A stretch of DNA of 64,000 nucleotides from CAXMST01 sp963793415 (GCA_963793415.1 CAWCAC010000002.1:1178001-1242000), one strand, 5' to 3'. Positions 20,390 through 28,738 are shown, counted from the stretch's first letter. The notes: generated from the letters alone by a model not told the origin. Numbers and translations: made by a program.

Positions 20390-22380
20390 GCCCCCGGCCG
20401 GGGGGCGGCGGAGGCGGGGGCAACGGCTCGGGGCCCGCCGACGCGCAGGGCACCGGCGCTCACTTCGGCACCCAGGTGATCCGCCTCTCGGGGATCCACG
20501 GGATCGGCATGATCGGCTCGAACGTGCTCACGTTCGTGGCGGCGATCGTGATCGCGAACTTCTCGAGCCCGGCCGAGTTCGGCCAGCTCGGGCTGCTGCA
20601 GTTCTTCGCCTCCCTGCTGACGCTGCTGTTCACGGCCGGGCTCAAGCAGGGGACGCTGAAGCGGACCTTCGGCGGCGGCGACGACGACGATGACGACGAC
20701 GAGGACGACGAGGACCTCTCGATGAGCCCGAAGCGGAGCCTCGGGACCGGCTTGATCACGATGACCGTCGTCTCGCTCGTCGGCACCGCGCTGGCCCTCA
20801 TCTTCCGTCAGTCGATCGCCGACGTGCTACTCGGCACCGGCTCCGATCCGACCCTGATCGTCTACGCCGCGCTGTTCGGCGGCGCCGGCGCCGTCTTCCG
20901 GCTGACCTCGATCGCGATCTGGATCGAGCGCCGCCCCTACGCGTACATCACCGTCGAGATGGCGCGGCCCGTGCTCACGCTCGCGGCCGTCGTGCCGCTG
21001 TTGATCGGAGGCATGGGCATCGAGGGCGCGATTCTCGGCCAGGCGATCGGGATGGGGCTGGCCACGATCCTCTCGCTGGTCGCACTGAGCTCGAGCTGGG
21101 AGCCGGCGTTCGATCTTCCCGAGGTCGCGCAGATCTATCGCAGGGGTGCGATCCGGGTCCCGCTCGTGCTCTCGATGTGGGTGGTCGCCTACGCCGACAT
21201 CTTCATCCTCTCCCGCTTCGTCTCAGACACCGATCTCGGCACGTACCACCTTGCCTCGAGGGCGGCGTTCCTGGTCGCGGTGCTCCCCGGTGGCTACCGC
21301 AAGGCGCTGCGGCCGCTGCAGAAGACGCCGATGTTCAAGGCCGTCGAGGACGAGTACGGCGTCGGCACCGCCCGCGGCATCCAGTTCGGCTACTTCTGGG
21401 TGATGCTCGTCGGCACACTGCTGTTGACGACGCTCGGGGCCCACATCCTGCTCCGGGTGGCGCCGGAGTCGTACGCGGACTCGGCACCGCTGATCCCGCT
21501 GATCTCGGCCGGGCTCGTCGCGCCGACCGTCTATCGGATGGTCAACAAGTCGGTCAAGTACGGCGACAAGCGGATCCCGTTCATAGCCGGCGCCGTCTGC
21601 GCGGCGGTGCTGTTCGTCGCCCTCTCGTTCCTGCTGGTGCCACCACTCGGCGTGATCGGCACGCCGCTGGCGATGATCGCGGCCTTCCTCCCGCCCGCGA
21701 TGTACATCTTCTACCGCTCGCAGCGCGGTCGCAGTCCGATCCGGATGCCGTGGCGGATGATCGTCGTCTCGCTCGGCAGCGCTCTGGCGATCGCCGGCCT
21801 CCACATGCTCGTTACCGACGACGGGCTCTTCGTGCAGACGCTGATCGGGATCGCGGCGATGGCCGCCTGGGTCGCGCTCGTCGTCCTGCTCGGCGGCATC
21901 CCGCGCGCGCACCGGGCGCCGCTGTGGATGATGTTCAAGGGACTACGCCGCGAGGGCCGCGCCTTCGCGCCCGAGGCTGGCCTCGAGGCCCTGAGCCCGG
22001 TCGAGCGGCGGGCGCTGCGGCGGGCGATCAAGCGCGGGATGCCGCCGGAGAAGGCGATCCGGATCATGGGTGACGACCCGATCAACCAGCCCGACGCGGA
22101 TGCCGAGGCGATCCTCGTCCACCTGCTGCGCCGGGTTGCCGTCGGCGGCGGCGTCCGCGGGCTGCCGCCGAACTACTCGAAGCGGGTGCGGCCGGGCCGC
22201 GACAGCGAGGTCGGGAGCTTTCTCTTCGCTCGCGGCACGATCGCCGAGCGCGACCAGCTCGGCAAGCGCGTGATCAGCGACGGCAAGACCGACGCCTTCG
22301 ACCTGCACACGCTCGAGACGGTGATCGATGGGCTCGAGGCGCTGCCGGGACCGGCCTGGGCAGGCGGAGCCACGGACTAG
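20386..22380 (+). CDS. Polysaccharide flippase (Wzx/MOP superfamily) with acidic loop and long cytoplasmic tail
   Basis: Membrane exporter of lipid-linked glycan. It has a Gly-rich N-terminus and about 12-14 hydrophobic helices between residues 35 and 510. A striking Asp/Glu-only loop (GGGDDDDDDDEDDEDLS, about 98-115) lies between two helices. After about residue 515 there is a roughly 145-residue hydrophilic tail (SPVERRALRRAIKRGMPPEKA) that ordinary Wzx proteins lack. The start is a TTG overlapping the upstream TGA. It completes the sulfotransferase/glycosyltransferase set as the export step; no Wzy-like polymerase is visible here. Confidence 0.82.
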   Translation: MSPRPGGGGGGGNGSGPADAQGTGAHFGTQVIRLSGIHGIGMIGSNVLTFVAAIVIANFSSPAEFGQLGLLQFFASLLTLLFTAGLKQGTLKRTFGGGDDDDDDDEDDEDLSMSPKRSLGTGLITMTVVSLVGTALALIFRQSIADVLLGTGSDPTLIVYAALFGGAGAVFRLTSIAIWIERRPYAYITVEMARPVLTLAAVVPLLIGGMGIEGAILGQAIGMGLATILSLVALSSSWEPAFDLPEVAQIYRRGAIRVPLVLSMWVVAYADIFILSRFVSDTDLGTYHLASRAAFLVAVLPGGYRKALRPLQKTPMFKAVEDEYGVGTARGIQFGYFWVMLVGTLLLTTLGAHILLRVAPESYADSAPLIPLISAGLVAPTVYRMVNKSVKYGDKRIPFIAGAVCAAVLFVALSFLLVPPLGVIGTPLAMIAAFLPPAMYIFYRSQRGRSPIRMPWRMIVVSLGSALAIAGLHMLVTDDGLFVQTLIGIAAMAAWVALVVLLGGIPRAHRAPLWMMFKGLRREGRAFAPEAGLEALSPVERRALRRAIKRGMPPEKAIRIMGDDPINQPDADAEAILVHLLRRVAVGGGVRGLPPNYSKRVRPGRDSEVGSFLFARGTIAERDQLGKRVISDGKTDAFDLHTLETVIDGLEALPGPAWAGGATD

Positions 22381-22394
22381 GCGCCCCAGGCGCC
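22380..22394. terminator. Bidirectional terminator-like hairpin
   Basis: A perfect GGCGCC-CCA-GGCGCC stem-loop starts at the last base of the flippase stop codon and separates it from the convergent HTH gene. There is no T-tract, as is common in high-GC actinobacteria, so function is inferred from position. Confidence 0.45.
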
Positions 22395-22421
22395 AGCCCC
22401 GGTTCCGTTCAGCTCAGTCGC

Positions 22422-22976
22422 TCAGTCCGAGTCGTCGTCGCGGTCGTCGGAGTCGCCGGCGCGCCGGATCACGATCTGATCCGGCTCGATGCTGACTTCG
22501 ACCTCGCGATGTCCGGCCCAATGCTCCGCGTAGACCGGGTTGTCCTTGACGGAGGCGTCGAGCCAGAGCCCGTAGCCCTCGTCTTCGCCGTGGTCGAAGC
22601 TCGCTTCGAGCTTGCGGCCACCCCGGCGACGACCGCGGCCGCCACGACGGCGGCGCCGTCTGCGGGGCTCGCCGTCACCATCGGTGTCCTCGGCGTCGTC
22701 ACGGTTCTCGTCCTCGCCGGCGTCGTCGTCGGTGTCCTCTTCCTCGTCCTCGTCGCCGGCGGCGAGCGTCGCCGCCTCGACCTCGGCCTCGATCTCGTCG
22801 CGGAGATCGGCGGCCGTGTCAGGCTCGGAGTCGGGGGAGAGGCCGTGGCGGCGTCGGAAGTCGCGGAGCTCTGAGGCTGGGACCTCGAGCTGATGAGCGA
22901 TCCACGCGTCGGTGCGGCCCTCGCGGACCCAGGCGCGGATCTGATTCAGTTGTGCACGTAGTGATCTACCTGCCAT
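22422..22976 (-). CDS. HTH-like protein with acidic centre and Arg-rich linker, unknown function
   Basis: I do not recognise a named family. The first 45 residues (LRAQLNQIRAWVREGRTDAW ... ELRDFRRRHGLS) resemble a small helix-turn-helix of the type used to recognise sequence repeats. Residues about 55-105 are strongly acidic (Glu/Asp runs), then comes a 15-residue stretch of almost only Arg and Gly (RRRRRRRGGRGRRRGGR). A folded C-terminal part (SFDHGEDEGYGLWLDASV ... VSIEPDQIVIRR) follows. The charge pattern suggests nucleic-acid binding. It is transcribed towards the flippase. Confidence 0.7.
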   Translation of the reverse strand: MAGRSLRAQLNQIRAWVREGRTDAWIAHQLEVPASELRDFRRRHGLSPDSEPDTAADLRDEIEAEVEAATLAAGDEDEEEDTDDDAGEDENRDDAEDTDGDGEPRRRRRRRGGRGRRRGGRKLEASFDHGEDEGYGLWLDASVKDNPVYAEHWAGHREVEVSIEPDQIVIRRAGDSDDRDDDSD

Positions 22977-23091
22977 AGCCGGCGGCAGACTAGCAGCGCA
23001 CGGCCCTTCGACCCCCGCCCCTAGGCCGGCTGTGGGCCCTGTGGCCCCCGCCGGATCGTGCAGGCGTGGGGCGTGCGTACAGAAGAGTGCC

Positions 23092-23119
23092 TTGAGTGGC
23101 CGCGACGTTGCGATAGTCT
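23092..23119 (+). promoter_or_regulatory. Possible csrA promoter
   Basis: TTGAGT (23092-23097) and TAGTCT (23114-23119) are separated by 16 bases and lie about 90 bases upstream of csrA. The match to a housekeeping-type promoter is only moderate. Confidence 0.3.
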
Positions 23120-23210
23120 CGGGTGGGTACGGGGTCGATCTGGTGACTCCGGGGGATTCACACGAGACTGGCCCGGCCGGTGAAGGCTCGGGGGCAAGGA
23201 TGGCTCAACC

Positions 23211-23414
23211 GTGTTGGTACTGACCAGGAAGACGAATCAGAGCATCATGATCGGGGACGATGTCGAGGTCTCGATTCTCTCCGTAGCCGGCGACAAGGTG
23301 CGGATCGGGATCGCCGCCCCGCGCGAAGTCGGCGTATTCCGCAAAGAGGTCTACGCCACCCTCGACGGCAACGCCCCGAGCACGAACAACGCCCAGCCCG
23401 CCCAGGGCGACTAA
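23211..23414 (+). CDS. csrA: Carbon storage regulator CsrA
   Basis: Dimeric RNA-binding translational regulator that recognises ANGGA motifs in leaders. The 67 residues open MLVLTRKTNQSIMIGDDVEV and contain the RNA-contact residues L4 and R44 (GVFRKEV), so it should be competent; the last 15 residues are a flexible tail. GTG start preceded by GGGGCAAGGA at 23191-23200. That ribosome-binding site itself contains AAGGA, a CsrA motif, which would allow autoregulation. No flagellar gene or fliW lies nearby, unlike the usual setting. Confidence 0.94.
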   Translation: MLVLTRKTNQSIMIGDDVEVSILSVAGDKVRIGIAAPREVGVFRKEVYATLDGNAPSTNNAQPAQGD

Positions 23415-23497
23415 GCCCAAACGAACCAGCGCGAGGCTGGGAGGTCGCTGATCAAGGACGCACAAGGCGAAGCGTGCGCCAGCACGTGAGCCGCGGA

Positions 23498-23518
23498 GGA
23501 CGCCGAGCAGCGGCGTCC
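23498..23518. terminator. Hairpin between convergent csrA and small membrane-protein gene
   Basis: GGACGCCG-AGCAG-CGGCGTCC forms a perfect 8-bp stem with a 5-nt loop. It sits 84 bases after csrA and 15 bases from the end of the opposing gene, so it could end both transcripts. No T-tract is present. Confidence 0.5.
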
Positions 23519-23532
23519 CAGTCCGCGCCGCC

Positions 23533-23802
23533 TCAGCCGCCGACGATCCAGGCCAACATCTCAAACATGACGATGACGACCACTACGGTGGTCACCGTCA
23601 GTGCGACGGCGAGGACGCTGAAGCGGACCTTGCCGCTGCGCTCGACCTTCTCGATGCGACGGGCGCGCGAGCGGTTCGCGGCCCGGCGCCGGAGCTCGGC
23701 GCGACGACGCTCCTCGAGCAGGGCCTCCTGCTCGAAGGCATCTTCGAACTGCTCGTAGCTGAGGTGGCGCCGATCGAGGGCGCTGCGAAGCTCGGGTGCC
23801 AT
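23533..23802 (-). CDS. Small tail-anchored membrane protein, unknown function
   Basis: The 89 residues form a charged, helical N-terminal region (YEQFEDAFEQEALLEERRRAELRRRAANRSR, probably coiled coil, about 16-50) and one C-terminal transmembrane helix (about 60-86). The layout is that of a tail-anchored protein with the charged part in the cytoplasm. It is the last gene of a minus-strand run after the aldolase and nuclease. Function unknown. Confidence 0.65.
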   Translation of the reverse strand: MAPELRSALDRRHLSYEQFEDAFEQEALLEERRRAELRRRAANRSRARRIEKVERSGKVRFSVLAVALTVTTVVVVIVMFEMLAWIVGG

Positions 23803-23863
23803 AGCGACGGGCAGTTTACTCCCTGCTCACAGATCCGTCACGCCTCCCTCAAACAAGGGCTGT

Positions 23864-24382
23864 TCAGCACGCTCCCCAGAGGCCCCGCCCGGCCCGGCTC
23901 GCAGTCTGCTCGAGCCGCGCCAGGCGGTCCGCCTCGGCGGTGTTCGGTTCGATCTCGAGCGTCCGTGCGTAGCCGCCGCGGACGAGCTCGCCGTTGACGA
24001 AGCGGGGGCCGAGGAATACGTAGGCGAGCAGGCGCCCGTAAGCGTCGCGCCGCTCGGCGTCGAAGCGCAAGGTCACGGTTCTGTCCTCGACGAGTTCGTG
24101 GTTGAACTCGGAGGCCTCGGGCCCGAAGCACTGGACCGGAGTGCCCGGCTTCACGGTCTCGGGCGTGTCGACTCCGATGTAGCGGACGTCCTCGATCTCG
24201 CCCGCGAGCGAGACCTCGATCGTGTCGCCGTCGATCACCCGCTCGACCTGAGCGCGGGCCCGGTCGCCGGGATCGCCACCACCTCCGCCACCTTCGCCGC
24301 CTCCGCCATTGAGGTCGGCGAGCAGCAGCACGACCGCGATCAGCAAAAGGGCGATGGCACCGCCACCGCCCCTTGCAGACAT
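23864..24382 (-). CDS. Secreted/membrane-anchored thermonuclease (SNase-like)
   Basis: Staphylococcal-nuclease-fold phosphodiesterase. A hydrophobic N-terminal signal/anchor (about 8-23) is followed by a Gly-rich linker, then the OB-fold domain from about 43. Catalytic and calcium residues can be placed: VIDGDTIEV and VRYIGVDTPET carry the first Arg, Asp and Glu, and RRDAYGRLLAYVF carries the second Arg. Family length. Likely degrades extracellular nucleic acid for nutrients. It follows the aldolase gene by 48 bases. Confidence 0.9.
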   Translation of the reverse strand: MSARGGGGAIALLLIAVVLLLADLNGGGGEGGGGGGDPGDRARAQVERVIDGDTIEVSLAGEIEDVRYIGVDTPETVKPGTPVQCFGPEASEFNHELVEDRTVTLRFDAERRDAYGRLLAYVFLGPRFVNGELVRGGYARTLEIEPNTAEADRLARLEQTASRAGRGLWGAC

Positions 24383-24430
24383 CGTTCCTTCTCCGGCCGG
24401 AAGCGGCCGTCTCAGCCCGGGCCCGCGGGC

Positions 24431-25351
24431 CTAGGGAACGCGGGAGACGCTCGAGAGCATGATCTCCTTGATCTGCTCGACGATCTCAAGGGCCTCGCTC
24501 CACTCGCGCTGCCAGACGTTGCGCCCGTAGATGACGCCGGAGCCGCCGGCCTGCAGCACGAAACGCGTCTGCTGCAGCAGCTGCTCGTCGTCGATCTTCG
24601 AGCCGCCCGAGAGGACGACGAGCGAACGGCCGGCGGAGGCGACGCAGTGCGCGATCGCGTCCTCCTGGGTGAACCCGCCCTCGTTGTAGGGGGCCGGGGC
24701 GTCCTTGTCCTTGTCCTCGTTGATCTTCGGCATGTTCAGCTTGACCACGTCGGCGCCCATCTCCATCGCCATCCGGGCCGCGTAGTCGATCGCGTAGAAG
24801 GAGCCGGCGCCGCCCTTCTTGTCGATCGCCTCGCCGCGTGGGTAGGCCCAGACGATCAGCGGCATCCCAAACCGGTCGCAGTCCTGGCGCACGCCGCGCA
24901 GCTGCAGGAGGTCCTCGTCCTGGCGCGGCGAGCCGAGGTACATCGTGTAGCCGACGGCGTCGGCGCCGAGCCGGACCGCGTCCTCGACCGAGGAGTTGCA
25001 GGTCGACAGCGCCCGGTCCGAAGGCGGCACGTCGGTCTTGCCGTTGACCTTGAGGATCATCGGCACCTCGCCCGCGTAGTCGGGGTAGTACTTCTCGGCG
25101 AAGCCGATCTGACAGGCGATCGCCGAGTAGCCGGCCTCCTTGGCGAGCTTGAACTGGTACTCGGGATCCTTGGAGGCGGGGTTCGGGAAGAAGTCACGCG
25201 GGCCGTGCTCGATCCCCTGGTCGATCGGGAGCAGCATCAGCGTGCCGTTGCCCGGTCCGAACTCGAACAGGAGGCGGTGCAGGCGCGCCTTCTTTCCGGG
25301 GGGAAGGACTTCGAGAAGGGACTTCTGCTCGGTGATGCTCTTGACCTCCAT
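24431..25351 (-). CDS. Fructose-bisphosphate aldolase, class I (DhnA/FbaB type)
   Basis: Schiff-base aldolase of the archaeal/DhnA group, splitting FBP to DHAP and G3P. MLLPIDQGIEHGP is the family N-terminal motif. GADVVKLNMPK has the Schiff-base Lys, and VVLSGGSK with GVIYGRNVWQRE forms the phosphate-binding end. 306 aa. The start is decided by an unusually strong Shine-Dalgarno (AAGGAGGC on the minus strand, 25361-25368) ten bases upstream of the ATG. Other class I relatives act in aromatic or autoinducer-2 metabolism, but central sugar metabolism is the simplest reading. Confidence 0.92.
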   Translation of the reverse strand: MEVKSITEQKSLLEVLPPGKKARLHRLLFEFGPGNGTLMLLPIDQGIEHGPRDFFPNPASKDPEYQFKLAKEAGYSAIACQIGFAEKYYPDYAGEVPMILKVNGKTDVPPSDRALSTCNSSVEDAVRLGADAVGYTMYLGSPRQDEDLLQLRGVRQDCDRFGMPLIVWAYPRGEAIDKKGGAGSFYAIDYAARMAMEMGADVVKLNMPKINEDKDKDAPAPYNEGGFTQEDAIAHCVASAGRSLVVLSGGSKIDDEQLLQQTRFVLQAGGSGVIYGRNVWQREWSEALEIVEQIKEIMLSSVSRVP

Positions 25352-25502
25352 GTGAGGTGTGCCTCCTTACGGCAAGTAGTTGTGGGCCGCGCGTAGCCGC
25401 GGTATCCCCCGTGTTTGCGCTGGGGCGGCCCAGTGTATAGCTGGGCGGAGGGCTAGGATCGGGAGCCGGAAAGGGCTTCCTGACGCCCGCGAGGTCCAAT
25501 TC

Positions 25503-26615
25503 GTGCTCGATCACAGCTTCACGGGAACGCCCTTCACCCTCGGGATCGAGGAGGAGTTGATGCTCCTCGACGCCGAGACGCTCGACCTCAAGAGCGGGAT
25601 CGAGGAGATCCTCGCCGCCGTGCCGCCCGAGTACGAGGCCTGCGTCAAGCCGGAGCTTTTCCAGTCTGTGCTCGAGATCGCGACAACGCCGTGCGCCGAC
25701 ATCACCGAGGCCGCGGCCGAGCTCGCCGAGCTGCGCAGCTTCGTCGCCGGGATCGCGGGCGAGCACGGGATGCTGCTCGGGGCAGCCGCGACGCACCCCT
25801 TCGCGCTCTGTGACGACCAGCGCATCGTCCAGCGCCAGCGCTACATCGACCTCGCCAAGGAGCTCAGCTTCATCGCCGACCGCGAGCTGATCTTCGGGAC
25901 CCATGTCCACGTCGGCATCTCCAGCCCCGACGAGGCGATCTACGTCGCCGACGGGATCCGCCGCTACCTGCCGCTGTTGCTTGCGCTGTCTGCGAACTCG
26001 CCCTTCTGGGAGGGCCGTCGCACCGGCATGCAGTCCGCGCGGACCCCGGTCTTCCGCGCCTTCCCCCGCTCGGGCGTACCGCCGCACTACGGCAGCTGGG
26101 AGATCTTCAGCGGCCGCGTCGGGCAGATGATCCGCTCCGGCGCGATCGACGACTACACCTACCTGTGGTGGGACGTGCGCCCGCACCCGCGGCTCGGCAC
26201 CGTCGAGACGCGGATCTTCGACCAGGCCAACCTGCTCGAGGACACGATCGCCTTCGCGGCTCTGACCCAGTCGCTGGCGCACCGGTTCGTCGCCGCCTAC
26301 GAGGCGGGTGAGCCGCTGTTCGAGGTTCCCTGGGAGCTCGTCGACGACAACAAGGTCCGCGCGGCCCTGCGCGGCATGGACGGCCACCTGCTCGACCTCA
26401 GCGAGCGTGCCCACGTTCCGGCGGACGAGCTCGCCCGGCGCCTGCTCGACGAGCTGCGCCCGGGCGCCGCCGAGCTCGGCTGCTCCGAGCAGCTCGAACG
26501 GGTCGAGGCGATCGTCGCCGATGGAACCGGATCGATCCGCCAGCTCGCGATCGCCGACGCCAACGACGGCGATCTGCGCGCCGTCGTGCGCGAGGCGGTC
26601 GTGATCGGCGCCTGA
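25503..26615 (+). CDS. Carboxylate-amine ligase, YbdK / glutamate-cysteine ligase 2 family
   Basis: ATP-grasp-like GCS2 ligase forming a gamma-glutamyl amide bond. GIEEELMLLD near the N-terminus holds the metal-binding Glu residues. FGTHVHVGISSPDEAIY and YLWWDVRPHPRLGTVETRI are the diagnostic blocks. The frame is open 41 codons upstream, but homology begins just after the GTG at 25503, giving 370 aa, standard for YbdK. It could contribute to gamma-glutamylcysteine or ergothioneine synthesis; no companion gene is here to decide. Confidence 0.88.
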   Translation: MLDHSFTGTPFTLGIEEELMLLDAETLDLKSGIEEILAAVPPEYEACVKPELFQSVLEIATTPCADITEAAAELAELRSFVAGIAGEHGMLLGAAATHPFALCDDQRIVQRQRYIDLAKELSFIADRELIFGTHVHVGISSPDEAIYVADGIRRYLPLLLALSANSPFWEGRRTGMQSARTPVFRAFPRSGVPPHYGSWEIFSGRVGQMIRSGAIDDYTYLWWDVRPHPRLGTVETRIFDQANLLEDTIAFAALTQSLAHRFVAAYEAGEPLFEVPWELVDDNKVRAALRGMDGHLLDLSERAHVPADELARRLLDELRPGAAELGCSEQLERVEAIVADGTGSIRQLAIADANDGDLRAVVREAVVIGA

Positions 26616-26696
26616 GCTCGCCCCCCCGGGTCTTTGCAGGCTCGGGGCGCGGTCGGGCCGAGCGCACACTCTGTCCGCGGCTATCCTCGTTGTCTC

Positions 26697-27530
26697 GTGT
26701 CAGCGCCGGAACTGAGCGTGGTCTGCAAGAACTGCGGGTCGGAGGTGAGCCCGTACGTGACGGAGTGCCCGTACTGTGGGCAGCGTCTCCGCAAGCGGGC
26801 TCCCGATCTCGAGCGCGAGGGCGACGAGATCAAGGTCAGGGAGAGCCGCCGCGAGAAGCGCAGGCGGGCCAAGCAGATGCGGCGCGACGAGCGTCGGGCC
26901 ACGGCCGAGGAGCGCAGCGGCTCGTCCGTCGGCACCTTCGCCGAGTCGCGGATCGGGGAGCGGCCGATCGCGACGATCGGCGTGCTGGCGATCTCGGCCG
27001 TTCTGCTGATCCTGCAGCGCGCGGTCCCGTTCACTCCGGCCGAGGTCGGGGCGATCATCGGGCCCGTCGGCTCGGAGGCCTGGCGCTATGTGACCGCGCC
27101 GTTCGTCTATGTCGACCTGGGGGCGCTGCTGGTCACCGCGGCCGGCATCGCGATCTTCGGGAGCGCCGTCGAGCGACGGATCGGGACGCTGATGACGGCA
27201 ACCCTGATCCTCGCCTGTGGCACGCTCGGCATGCTGGCCGCCGGAGCCGTCGCCTCCGCGGGCATCGGCGACTTCCTCGTCGCCGCCGGCGGCAATGGCG
27301 TCGCGCTCGGTCTGCTCGGCGCCTGGGTGATGATGAAGCGGGCGGAGGCGAGCGAGGACCCGTTCTCGGAGCCGCTCGACCTGGCCGCGGTCGGGGTCTG
27401 TGCGGCCGTGCTGCTGCTGTTGCCACTGGTCGAGACGACGGCCGACCCGGTCGCCGGCGTCGTCGGCGGGCTGGTCGGGGTCCTGCTCGGCCTGCTCGCC
27501 GCAAGAAGGGGCGGCGCAGCCGCCGGTTGA
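26697..27530 (+). CDS. Zinc-ribbon plus rhomboid-fold membrane protein, predicted non-catalytic
   Basis: The N-terminus has a zinc ribbon with CxxC pairs at residues 10/13 and 24/27, then a strongly basic linker (about 45-75). A six-helix region follows with the rhomboid layout: WRYVTAPFVYVDLGALLVTA, GSAVERRIG, GGNGVALGLLGAW. The residues needed for proteolysis are changed: Ser in GxSG is Asn, the helix-6 His before GxxxG is missing (DPVAGVVGGLVG), and the oxyanion Asn/His positions are not polar matches. It is therefore probably a pseudoprotease. GTG start chosen because it directly precedes the zinc ribbon. Confidence 0.78.
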   Translation: MSAPELSVVCKNCGSEVSPYVTECPYCGQRLRKRAPDLEREGDEIKVRESRREKRRRAKQMRRDERRATAEERSGSSVGTFAESRIGERPIATIGVLAISAVLLILQRAVPFTPAEVGAIIGPVGSEAWRYVTAPFVYVDLGALLVTAAGIAIFGSAVERRIGTLMTATLILACGTLGMLAAGAVASAGIGDFLVAAGGNGVALGLLGAWVMMKRAEASEDPFSEPLDLAAVGVCAAVLLLLPLVETTADPVAGVVGGLVGVLLGLLAARRGGAAAG

Positions 27531-27531
27531 G

Positions 27532-28329
27532 GTGGCGGGCGCTGCCGACAGCGGTCCGGAGTACGCGACGACCGCGTCGGGCTGGGACTCGCTCGGTTAC
27601 GCGAGCCTCGAGCGCTTCCTCAGAGCGGTCGGCGACGGCGACGCCGACAACGCCCTCGTCGAGCGCCCGGGGCTCGTCGCGTCGGTCGTCCCCGCAAGCC
27701 CGGAGCGCTCGCTTTTCAACTCCGTCCTCTACGAGCATCCGCGGGCGCTCGCGGACCATTACGACGAGATCAGCGACGCCTACGCATCGGCGGGCGTGCG
27801 CGCCTGGTGCGTGTGGACGCCCCAGAGCGACCGCGGCAGCGCCCGGATGCTCGAGGACCGCGGCCACGTGCTCGACGGGCTGCCGCGGATGATGACCCTC
27901 GACCTCGGTGGAGTCCCGGAGCCCGAGGTGGAGCTCGAGATCGAGCGGAGCTGCGCTTTCGAAACCGTCTGCGCGATCAACGACGTCGCCTACGGCTACG
28001 AGGTCGGCACCTTCCAGGCGGGCATGGGCGCCGCAAGCGGCGGTCGCATGCGTCTGTACACGGCCCGCTGGCGCGACTTCGATGCCGCCGCGCTGGCGAC
28101 GATCGATCACGACGGCGACTGCGGCGTCTATCTGGTCGCGACCCTGCCCGAAGCCCGTGGCAACGGCCTCTGCCACGGCCTCATGCAGCAGGCCCTGATC
28201 GAAGCCCGCGAGCGCGGTTGCAGCACTTCGACGCTGCAGGCGAGCGCCGCCGGGGCTTCGATCTACCGCCGGCTCGGCTACCGCGATCTCGGCGGGATCG
28301 AGTTCCGCGAGCGGCGCGCCTCCGGCTGA
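27532..28329 (+). CDS. GNAT family N-acetyltransferase
   Basis: Acetyl-CoA-dependent acetyltransferase of 265 aa with an N-terminal GNAT-like half and a C-terminal catalytic GNAT half. The acetyl-CoA pyrophosphate loop is LPEARGNGLCHGLM (R-x-x-G-x-G type), preceded by the VYLVATL strand and followed by ASIYRRLGYRDLG. GTG start two bases after the rhomboid-like gene, so probably the same transcript. Substrate unknown. The frame is open further upstream inside the previous gene but without GNAT similarity. Confidence 0.82.
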   Translation: MAGAADSGPEYATTASGWDSLGYASLERFLRAVGDGDADNALVERPGLVASVVPASPERSLFNSVLYEHPRALADHYDEISDAYASAGVRAWCVWTPQSDRGSARMLEDRGHVLDGLPRMMTLDLGGVPEPEVELEIERSCAFETVCAINDVAYGYEVGTFQAGMGAASGGRMRLYTARWRDFDAAALATIDHDGDCGVYLVATLPEARGNGLCHGLMQQALIEARERGCSTSTLQASAAGASIYRRLGYRDLGGIEFRERRASG

Positions 28330-28366
28330 GCCGGCGCCCCGGTCCCGCCGGCGCCGGCGGACAGAT

Positions 28367-28738
28367 ATGTTGGGCGGGATGCCGGCGCCGACCTACTCCG
28401 AGGCAGAGCTTCACGCTGCGGTCGAGGCGCTCACCGATGCCGAGCGCTTCGGCGAGGCCGAGAGGCTGGTCGCCGCCGCGGCTCCGGGGCTGCAGAAGGT
28501 GCTCGCCGAGGCGCTTGCCGCCGGGGGCTGGTTCGAAGAATCGCACCAGCGCGCGATTGCGGACGCCGCGAGTCGGGAAGACGAGGGGGAGCGGACCGCC
28601 CTGATCGGCACCCTGATCGCCGAGGAGAGCCGGATCGCGATGATGATCGGCGTCGCCGTCGGCTGGACCCTGGCGGACGAGCTCTCGGACCCCGGCAAAC
28701 CACTCAACGACAACGAGGAGACTGACCACGATGACTGA
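28367..28738 (+). CDS. Hypothetical all-alpha protein
   Basis: Unrecognised 123-residue protein, mostly amphipathic helices (YSEAELHAAVEAL, ERLVAAAAPGLQKVLAEAL, RTALIGTLIAEESRIAMMIG) with an acidic C-terminal tail. An internal ATG at 28379, preceded by GGGCGGG, is an equally good start. It overlaps the following MBL hydrolase by eight bases, so the two are likely co-translated and may work together. Confidence 0.65.
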   Translation: MLGGMPAPTYSEAELHAAVEALTDAERFGEAERLVAAAAPGLQKVLAEALAAGGWFEESHQRAIADAASREDEGERTALIGTLIAEESRIAMMIGVAVGWTLADELSDPGKPLNDNEETDHDD

